Assembly: GCA_950022655.1 (NCBI GenBank)
Contig: OX465582.1
Span: 94,254,704 to 94,318,703 of the forward strand
Source of the DNA: Alentia gelatinosa
Lineage: Eukaryota; Annelida; Polychaeta; Phyllodocida; Polynoidae
Reading direction: 5' to 3'
Length of the DNA: 64,000 bases
Shown here in pieces: positions 39,801 to 51,300 of the stretch (the first letter of the stretch is position 1; each line of letters starts with the position of its first letter). Both the position numbers and the translations under genes were made by a program. The notes beneath the pieces were generated by a model. It was not told where the DNA came from, made no database searches, and saw only the letters and a program-made list of their open reading frames with translations.

Positions 39801-42800
39801 GACAGGACCAGAGGGGGGTTGACCTTGGAGAGATAATGGCCGATACAGTGTCCTTGGGCAGATATGGTGGATATGTGATCTCAGAAATTTCAAACTGGAA
39901 TATAAACTATAAGTGCCACGAGTTTGGGATGGAGATAGGACATGGCAGGGAGTACAGGCAAGGGTATTCACCCCTGTCTCTCCTAGGTACGTGACTCCAG
40001 GGCCCAGCCTCCCTGGAGAAACGGGTACGGACCTACCGGGTGGTACGCCGGTAGGGGTAGGAAATGGGTCACTGATTTGTCGGGTTCAAATGTGCGAGTT
40101 ACTCCAGGAATTCCTTTTATTGCTCAGCAAGTGAACACTCCCTGTCGTTTTGAGTCCCCACAGATTTCGAGGATTTATTCGGTACATGTCACCCTACATT
40201 CCTATAAATAAATCATATCCTCGCCACGTAAAGCAATACAAGAATCGCGTGTATGTAGTTTTATAGTTGGCAGGATGAAAATGATGTAGATTAGATTGAA
40301 AATACAAAGATTTCTGCGCCTTTATATGTCAGTGAAGCTTATAGATCTCTCTACTGAGATATTTTAGCTCAAACTTATCTAAAAGGAAAACCTTAAATAT
40401 AGAGTCCAGCAATCCAGCAATTTTCAAAGGGGTAAACTTTAAAAAGTTTAAATCAAACCAATACAGTGCACTGTGAAATGTGGGTGTAGACATGAAAACA
40501 TTCTACCATCCTTTACCATCATATTTACAACAATTGCGGTGTAATGATAGAAACTGTTATTGGGGAATAGTATCAGGTAGACGCTATATGCCATTTTTAC
40601 ATTTTGGTGATTACCATCCCCTGAACTATTGGCAAATTCCGTGTAAAAAACCCCAGCGATATCACAATATTCGTGGCGCGTTTTAGTAGCCATTCATGGT
40701 AAGAATATAGAGGATCATGACATAGTGCCTAGCGATGATCACACCCTGTGAATATGTGAATTTCCGTTTGAAATATATTAAAATTTTCGTTTACCTCTTG
40801 AAGATTGAATGTCGCATCCAATAAAAGATGGCTACACTGGATTTGTTGAATCTTATAGATTGCTACATGTTAAGAAACTGACTAAAGCTAAAAAATAGGG
40901 CAGAAAACTCGCAGATCTGCCACAGGAAGTAGAACGCAGGATCTCTGCTAGGAGAGTGTCGCAGATGTGCTTAGGCAATAAGGACGCCGTATACCTCGGC
41001 TTGGAGAGCGTGTGCGGGACCCCCGCGTTGCCGGGTACTGTGCCCTGTTTACCCTACCACCCCGTCCTCCCTTCACTGTGGTCAAGAGGCGCTCGCCGCG
41101 CCCCCTATCGTCACCAGATGCAGGTCAAGCACGCACAGACGCCCCATTGTCACGTGACCTAAGGGAGATCTCACGAAATCACGTCTCTACCGAGACTAAG
41201 TGAGACTGACGTCAGTGACGGGTATGCGCTTATCAAAGTAGGGGATTTGTGGGGGGAGAGTGAGGGATGTAGAGAAGAAGTGTTGTTCACCCTCTCCAGA
41301 CACCTCAATCGGCACCCTCTGTCCATCCTACCACTACCCCACATCCACCCTTGGCTTATCACTATTCCCCCACTCCTTAGGTTAACCCACCTGTCAGCCC
41401 CATTCTCAAGCCAAACTCAAAATGGTGTCCGATTGCATCGTCCCTATGTCACACCAAAGAATATTTAACCTCTCTGGTCGTACCAATCACTAATGTTCCT
41501 ATCAGGTGCAAATAGTAAGCTGAATGACTGAGGCTTCGTCCCGTTTCAAGCTTTATTGCTGATGTTACTGCAATGTTTTACACTAGCTGGACTGATGATA
41601 GTACAGCGAGATCAAGGTTATATGCTGGATCCGTATTTACTGCGTGGAGGCGACCATAATGATCATAAACAAGGGTCACCTCCAGAAGCTTATTTGCTTA
41701 ATCATGAATGTCCATAATCTTACACTGCAACATAATTTGTCTTGAATTTGTTTAATTATGAATGTCCATAATCATAGAGTCGAGCAATTCTACCTCCTCC
41801 TTATGGCTAAAGCCCGCCCCACCTATGACCTTGTTAGAGCGTGCTTGCACACGATAAATACATCATCTAGAGGTTAGAGGGGTCCATATAGACTTTCAGG
41901 GTACTGCATACAAATTATCCATTCACTGTCTGCTATTCACTGTGATATTGAGAACAGAGCATGGAGCAAGTGTCACCGTCTCTAAGAGGTGTGTCCAGCT
42001 GACCATGACCAATCCCTCGAGACCGAAATACCTCAACACTCACTGATGCTTGATGTGTTTGGATCCGAGATCTTAGGCAGTTGCAGAAATGGCAAGTTGA
42101 CTGGGTGGAAGTGGGTTACAGAAAACTATCCATAGGCTGAGTTTAACTCAAACCTGTTAATTGTTATTCATAATAATTGCATGCTCATTCATCAATGATG
42201 AGCATAATATTTGTTCTAGTTTGACAAGGAGTCAGATCTCCCACAACACCACCCCTTCAAGGATCCTTCTCAACAAGCTCCTGGCCAGCACACCTTCTTT
42301 TGAACATGTGTCCCAGGCATTCATGGTAGGAGAGGAGGGTAGGGGTCAGGGAAGCTCTGGAGCGCAGGTTTCCCAGCATGCGGCGTCGCCATGGTTTATG
42401 TATCCATGGTAATGTTCATGGCTGACCATCTGCATGCAGCTATGATCTGTTTAGTTTTATTCTGCCTCAGCTGTTCACAAAACGCCTCCAAGCTCTTCCT
42501 AGTTTTCCGCAGATGCAGAACGGGGTTGGGGCCACACAAAACTGTGGAATCTTAGCTGAAGCCACTCAGCGTAGGCCTTAGACTTTCTCAAGTCTTTGAT
42601 TATGAGCATTCATTAAATGATTAAACAGAATCAGAATAAAGGTCATTATAGTATTTATCCTTTTCTGACTGGCCCATGAATCAGAGAGGTGGGTAGTCAT
42701 AGGATTCAGGGACTGGAGCCAGTCTACGTAGGCCTAACTATGTCTCGATGTAAGATTGCATGCTGTGGCTTCTGTATGGAAGAACGCCAATAGGCGAATA

Positions 42801-45800
42801 CAATACGTCGTTACTGTATGTTTTGATTGAATTAAAAAAAAAAATGCTATAGGTGTCGTGTAATCGGTCGGCGCTGCGAAATGCCATAATCGGTGGTCAG
42901 AATTGGCAGATGGAAACGCCACAATACACAGATAATCACCTGCAAAATCCAGAAAAGCTGAGCTAATACAATTGAGCCACACAGCTGAGCTAATACAGCA
43001 GAGTCACACAACATCAAAGGCTACTATTTCCAGGATGGATGGTCATATTGGGAAACTTATTTACAGCTATGATCCAAAGGATTCTATGTTTGTAGCTTTT
43101 AGAAGCGGCGGTACATGTAATTACCTAATAGAACATAGGTACGGTTATACTGGGTACTATCTCGTATCCGGCTCACTTGGGTTCATGCTGTGGGAAGCGA
43201 CTGATCCCTGCTTCCTCAGATTTATCTCACCCCTGGTATTTATTCTCCATAGACTTAACATTGGGAACTCGTATCCAACGCCCATTGAGTATTTCGAAAA
43301 AATACTCAATGGACGATCATGTCACAATGGTTAGCCAATTAGTCAATGTGAAGGGTGAGATAAATTTAGAAACCCACTCATCTCAAGGGTCAGAGCTTGA
43401 TCCCATCTCATTTGAATCGCTACGTAAATCACGTGGCTTCACCTTGTGAATTACTACGCCATTTCAACTTGATGGGATACGCGCTTTGACCCTAAACTTT
43501 CATAGGTTTCCTCCATGATAAGCCTCAGTTTAATATTGAAGTCCTTCAATATTCAACAAGTCCCAATACAACTTATTGCCTAAAACAGGGTCTCGTTCTA
43601 AAATATTTTCTAAATGAAACCAGTTTTGGAGATTTTGGGAAGAGGCCTCCCCTGTCGTCAAGGTACAGATACTGACCGACAAGGGGGGCGCCGACGCGGC
43701 AACGACCCAGCGCCCGCCTCGACACACGACCCTCACCTTGCGTGTTTCTCTCCGTGTCAAAGGTCAGAGGTTATCGCGCCCGCTCTGTGTCAGGGGTCAA
43801 GGTCAGTGACACGTGTATGCGCGGCGTGCGGTGCCGGCGCGTCGCGAGGCTTTTAGGAGGCGCGTGCTCACTCACCATTAAATCGTCTGCAGTCGAGTGA
43901 TTTCCACCACTCCACCGAAGTTAGGAGTACATTTATTGTTCATCGTATACCAAGGACCCCGTTGAAAATGTATGTGGACTCAGTAAACCACGACCTATTA
44001 TATGAATCATGCTGGAAAAAAAACTTCTACAGTCGAAAAATCGGGCCCCCCGATTTTCGCCGATTTTCGCCGATTTTATTTTTTATCATTTTTTAAATAT
44101 ATTTTTATATTATATGAAACATGTCAGATACCATAACTGTGGTATACGGATTCAAATCTGTGGTATATAGCCTCAAAGCTATGATATACAGGAGAATAGT
44201 CCCTTTGTGCTATAGAGCAATGACATACTGTTGTTATACCCTTTCATATGGCATTCATTGGGTTTGATTTATTCGGAAAGATGGTTGATGAATCCAATCT
44301 TGGATGGTTATGTGAACAGGCGGCTCTGTAAACCACTCAAGGTTGACGTAGTAATACACTCGCTAACGCTTGTGTATAAGTCCGAGTCTACCTCTCGTAG
44401 CTTACGGCCACTTGTCCACAAAACCATCGATTATTGTCCATGTATATGGGTGAAACCTTGAATAATTTATTATGGCAAGGTTTTGATTTGGTAACCATAG
44501 TATCGCCACCCAATCTTGACCTTGGACTCTGAGGCAGTAACCTTGACCCGGTTCTCGTCTCTCGTACACCTGATACACAGCAATAGGTTAGAAAAGGAGA
44601 CCAGGGATTCTACACGTAGAATCTAGGTCCAGGAGCTCCTTTGTTTACACCTGTAAGATGCAGTTATTTGATACTGTCGCTAGTGATATCAACCCAGATT
44701 TCCGAATGTCTCTATTCTGCTATCTGACCTTGTTGTGTGATGTTTGGAAGGCCAAAGCCGAGTTCTCCAAAGTACTCCAATAGCCCAGTTCTCTTGCTGA
44801 GATTCTGTACTCAAACACAATTTCTTCGTCTTAATTATAGGGTTCCATTTCCCTGAGACATGTTTTTCTCCTGCAATTGTTGGCAACATTTACCCCTAGA
44901 AAGGAAAAGAGATTTTGAACCCTGTGAGGTACATGAATCCTAGACTGGCTCCAGTTCCTGCATACTATGGCTTCCCTCCTCGCAGAGATACAGGGAGCGA
45001 TTGGGTGGACATATACAGGAGGTTGATTGATTCAAGGGCCAGTCAGAGAAGGATACATACTCGAATAAACTTCTGATTGTGATTAATCATTTAATAAATG
45101 TTCATAATCAAAGACTTGAGCAAGTCTACAGGAATCCCACCGTGTGAATTCCACTTTAAAGAATGCAAAAATGAGAGAAGCGACTTCTAGATTTTGTTGT
45201 AGCTCTACACTTGTTGTCGGCCTCTAGCACCCAGGTTGACTGGTAGAATCAATCAAGCTCTTTATGTGGATACCTTCTGTCTTATCCTGCTAGAGTGGTC
45301 ATCTGTATCTATTACTTCACAGTTCAGTCTTTCAGCAGATTTTAAAGTAGGTCAAGTAGGCTGCACCCTACTAGCTGCACCCCAGCCCCCCAGATATGTC
45401 AAGTAGGCTGTGTACACGGAAACAATAAGAAACACCTAAATGATGTATTATGGCAGTACATTTTAAGCAATTGGAGATGAGTAGTACTTTATTGCACAAG
45501 AAATATGGGTGGATTTGGGGTTGCTTTTGGCCTAATAGATTCAGACCGTAGAACCGTCCCTAGGCACCATTAAAACTATGTAAGTAGGTCAGGGTGAAGG
45601 TCGTAGTTTCCTGTGAATGTAGCTTTTTGCTGCTGGGTGAAACCACGCCTACTATATTCCTTATCTGGCAGTGAAGGGAGAGGAACAACTTGGTTAAATG
45701 ATTTATTTCCCAATATTTGCTTTAACGAAAAACCTCAGTAGTGCCATATGAGATCGCTGGAACCTCAATTCCCCTTCACACTATCACCACTGTGACCAAA

Positions 45801-48193
45801 TATTCTGATAATTGACTAGTTAAAATGGAAAATATCCATACATGTGTCCCCCCCCCCCCCTGCCCTGAACCCAACGAATATTGAACATTATTTTATGGTA
45901 GAAACAGATTAGACAATTTACGAAATAGACGAACCGAGTTTATCTACCACACACTGAAATGTAGCTAGTATCTACTCCTAATGAATCCATAATATGATAA
46001 AGAGGGGTTGAGACCGTCTTTATCGTATTACGTTATCTTATCTGTTCAGGCCGCATCGCAGCAGTCAACTGGCACTGATACTCTAATGAGCATGGGTCTT
46101 GTCCTGACAAGTGTACGTACAAGCTGTTAGAGATGTGTCTGTTGTGTAATACTTCAGACAAGTATTGCAATGGTTGCAGGACGTTAGGGCCCACCACCTT
46201 AAAGTCGGGACGTTAGGGCCCACCCTACACCGGGGGTGTGAAAGCCGCGGTCACACCTATGATGCCGGGAGGGAGATGTGGTGAATCATACCTAATAAAA
46301 TAAAAAAATAGAAATGGATTAGCAGCCCTATGGGCGGGGTGGACTGGCCAGTATCAACGGGTGTGGTGTGTGGTGTGCAGGGTTTAGATGTAGGTGGGCC
46401 CACTTTAGGTGGCCGTGGGTATCACTGCTCCCCATGGTTCTGGCAACTGATACCACGTGCACCGAGTGACCCTACCGGCCCTCCCACAACTGACCCACAA
46501 TGTCTGGACATTGGCTTCTGGGTCTGCCCCATTTATACTTTGTTTCCTTGAAATTTCCTAATGGCTAGCTGTAGTATCTGGAGGTTCTTTACCTCGTGAG
46601 GACGGGCTGAGGGGACTTCTACAGGAGGTCTGCAGGGCCCCGTTTAATAATCTAGGCTCGTACATGGAGACCCTTTTCTTTACCTCATACAAGGGTTATC
46701 ATTTGATAATATTCAAGCCTGTATGTTAAGACAATATTAGCCGTCCATAAGGTCATCCATTATTATTGAATAAAGCTAACCTACGTCGTCCCTGGGTCTC
46801 TATGGCATACAGAAAAGGGTCTACATGTAGGATCCTAGATTATTAAACGGGCCCCTAAGTGCCGTTTAACAATCAGGAGGACATATCCTGGCTTTACGAT
46901 ACGATATAACTCACGATAAAGGAGTTTTGGACGACCTATCATAGAATTCGTTTAATAGATGTTGTCCTGGGTTGTGTGTCCGATCCTTAGTGAGATATAA
47001 AGTAAATTCGATATGGATCATGATTTAGGACATAACTGACTGTCCCTTGAGTGAGGACGGATTCCTGTATCGTTGGATAATCGTACGATTATCTGGGACA
47101 TATTCCTGTCATTAAAGCGATTCTTAGCCTTTCCTCAATAACCCCAAGATTGATTATTACAAGATCGATATAGAATTAGACTACATTTACGGAACAAGCA
47201 AAAACTGCGACACCCTACAACGATATTGACCATAGGACGATCGGAAGACAATTTCTACTATATATCCTGGATTATTAAACGGAACATTGGTTATTAGACT
47301 GGCTCCAGTCCCTGTACCCTATGGCCACCCTCCTCGTTGGGATACAGGGCCAGTCAGATAAGGATACATACTTTAATGAAGTTTATTCTTATTGTATTAA
47401 ATTATTTATTGACTGTTCATAATCAAAGACTTGAGCAAGTCTACTTGGTTATGGACGAAGCACGAAGCAGTTCCCACTGCACCAAATCAATGTTGTTTGT
47501 CCGAGCTTCACGCGAGAATGTATTTATTTTGTAGGGACAACTACAGATCTAGAGAACAACACAGTGGTGTTAGACTGGAACCAGGTTAAGTCCAATATAG
47601 CTCAAATAAAGAGGTTACAAGTGCCTTTATCTCACCCCTTGTAGTTTTTCCCCCATAGACTTAATATTGGGGAATCGTACTCAACGCCCATGGAGTATTA
47701 AGAACATATTAAATGGGAGATTATGTCACACATGTTAGCCAATTAGTGAGTGTGAGGGGTGAAATAAATTCGGAAACCTATTCCCCCCTTGTGAATTATT
47801 ACGCTATTCAATATCGATAGGATTCAAGCTCTGACCGTAAACGCTCATAGGTTTCCTCTATAGTATCATGGAGTAGATGAGGGGGAGGGGGGAGGCGGGA
47901 TTTGATTGGTTATCTTAGTCTGGCATTAGCATGGATTGGACGGTGTCCAACAGTTGCATCCCGCTACATGTACATTATGTAAGATGCTAACTGGTCGCCA
48001 CTGTTTGTCTGGGTCAATAAGAACTTAGAAGTATTTATTTAGAGAAAGATATTTCAGTAACTGTATTACACTGTACTCTCATTAGTATTCATTGAATTCT
48101 TAGGAATATTTCTCACAGATAGTATTAGCGTCACTTCTGCCATGATTATTCAAACGTACTCTCTACAACGATTCGTGTTTCGCGACATATATT

Positions 48194-48268
<75 letters not shown>

Positions 48269-48274
48269 CATACT

Positions 48275-48349
<75 letters not shown>

Positions 48350-51300
48350 ATATATATATATATAATTACCTTCGACACAGAATTATTTTTACATGATGGT
48401 AGCAGAAGATAATGAAACAATGTCTATGTAGATAATTGAAAAGATAAGTCTGGTCTATAAGACTGATCTAGTACAAAATGACCAACCCACTTAAAACACC
48501 CGGTAGCGGTTCGTTGGTAGCGGTCACTACGGTAACCATGCCACGTCGACATTACCTAACATCGCTATATACCCCTAGGGATATACTACCCATAGTATCT
48601 TGTTCCACAGAAGCCAGTCTGCAAGGACAGTCTAGACGGTGTTATCCAACACAGCGTGTGGTCTTTACAAGTTTGCCGGCAGGGGAGATTTAGTTACTAT
48701 CTCTTTGAAAATACCATATGCCATGTGAGGGGTGTATCCGTGCAGATCAGTCTAGATAGCAGCCATGAGAAACTTCCTTCAATCCCTGCTTCAATCCTGA
48801 CCACTTCCATTTGGTCACGACCCATCCCCATAAAACGCAAACCATTATGATGCTTGGTAATACAAGGAAGAACACCCATCATCTTTTCCACATTCTGTAT
48901 TAAGAAAAAAGAGGATTTGCGATGTAAACATGTACTAGCCTTCGCCATTCCTTGTTTCTTGGTAATTCTGGTAACAATTGTAATGTTATGGAAGCATCAA
49001 AAGAACTTGGGATATTTCCATATGTACCCGCTCGATGTTTCAAGTGGAGAAGTCTCAGTGGTCATGGGTTCTATTGACCATTCGTTCTGTACCCATGGGA
49101 TGATAGAGTGATGTTTTAATATAGTGTGTAGATAAATGTATGCATCTATGATCCTCTACAGGTTTACATACATCCTTTCCCGGGGTATATGCTTCTATTC
49201 CTGAATGCCAGTAGTGGTTGGACCGCATTTTAAGAAAATACAATGGAATGCAAGTATATTTTTCCCAATTGATGATTATTCACCATTACTGTTATACAGA
49301 TCTTACAATGATTACTATGTCCAGACTAACATCGAAGTAAACACTACTAAGTTTCAGAGCTAGGAAAGCTTTAGATAATAGAGAGAAAGTGAAGTAGGAT
49401 AGGGGGAGGTGTAAAGCTTTGATGAAATGATTAGGTGAGTGGGTATGAAAACATAAACAAGACCACTATTATATGATGTAGCCTCAAATACGGGCACTAT
49501 TTCATTTGCAGTATCAAAGCTCAACTTGTCACAAACAATCGTTACATTACAAATTCTCTTCCTCACTTCCCCTCAATTTCTACCTACTGCCAGTTATACT
49601 TATATCCAGAATCAGTCTATCTCTCTGATATACCAATGGTACTCCGAAAAAGACCAAGTCCTATATCGAAAACGATCTACACCGATTTCTTCGCGTTAAA
49701 AGGGTAAATAGTTATGGGGGTCGGAAGTAGACCTTCTCACGCTTTTCCATCACGACACCAAGTCAAGGCTGGGCCCATACTGAAACCAGATACAACGCAA
49801 CCACAATTATAGCTGTTTTTTTAAGCCTCCCGTTTTCCACCGGAACTTTGCTGGAGCCGTAACGGCGCTCTCCAAGCAGATTTGTGACGGCGATAATAGA
49901 CCCTGGTGGTCTGGTTTTGGGAGAGTGGAACTGTGGTGGAACTGTGGCGTTTGGTTTGGTCCCTCTCTGCTTCTAGTTAGGCTCCTGTTACCATGGAAAC
50001 CGATGGACCGCGAAGATCCCAGCCCAGCCCAGCCCAGCTAGAGGCGTGCCTTGGCTTCTCAGGAACAAATTGAGCCCAATTAATTGCCACGATTGGAACC
50101 CAGACCTATGAATTTATGGGCGTTTTTGGCTACTACAGCGGCCCAACGTCAGGGTGGGTGGTCTCGGCAAGGCCTGCCATGCTTCTTGCCTGGAAATCTT
50201 TACCTATGACAGCTCGTATCTTAACTAAGAAGCTCATGAACTGCGACAGTGTAAAAGGGACGATGGAACATTCTGTTAGAGGCATATTCCACAATTCACG
50301 GTGGCGCCACCTGGTGATTTTATCACTGTCAATCAGCAGTGAAAACTTGTTCCCTGGGATTCATTCTAATACCAAAATGAGCGAATTCCATGTTTTATAC
50401 AGGTTATTTAATCCATATAGGAAAATAGACCAATGAACATTTGTTTGATTTACATGGGAAATGTACTGAAAAATAAGTTTTTCTTCAATATTAAAAAAAA
50501 CACAACAAAGACGCGAATATATATTTTTTTTAAACAAAGACGCTGACCTATGAATTCTAAAACTTAATTGTGTGGTACTATACATTTATTATAGGACCGA
50601 TCCTGGACGCCAAGGAGAAGATGTGGGTCAACTTTATTCAATATTTATGGAAGGCCTTATGGATGGCTAGGATTGTCTTAGCGAATGAACTTAGATTTTA
50701 ATAAACGATAAGATATGCAGATAAGGGTCTACATGTACGAGCCTAGATTATTCAACAGGCCCCTGGCATCCCGTAGGTAGAAATTGGAGAGCAAAATAGA
50801 ATTCTCACTTTCTTGTGTTTGCATTCCCTCCACCACCTCCATGGTACTGAAAAGGGTTTCAAAATAAGAAGACATATACTATGATAATGAATCCCAGCCA
50901 CTATTCAGTGCAAATAATTGGAAGGATAAGTCAATGAAACCAGAGCAGTCATTGGCTGCATCCCTATCCGTAATGTATCCATTCATCCGCGGTTTACATC
51001 GGTTTGTTTAGTCTCAGATTTATCTACCCAGCCACAACCACTCTCTAAGATCAACAAGTGAAATGACCGCTTATACAATAATCGATGCAACATTCCCCAA
51101 CCCAGGTCAGACAGTTGAACCCTTGAACCCCTGGACGTTATTTTAGCACGATACAGGGTGGTGGTGGTGGTGTAGGATAGTATGTCTCCTCCAGGGTTTT
51201 TTCCCACGCATCCACACACTGACAGATGTATGTCTGTCTCGGCCCGATAAGCTAATAGAAATCCTGGGTCTGTTTATCAGGATTATCATTAAGCTTATCT

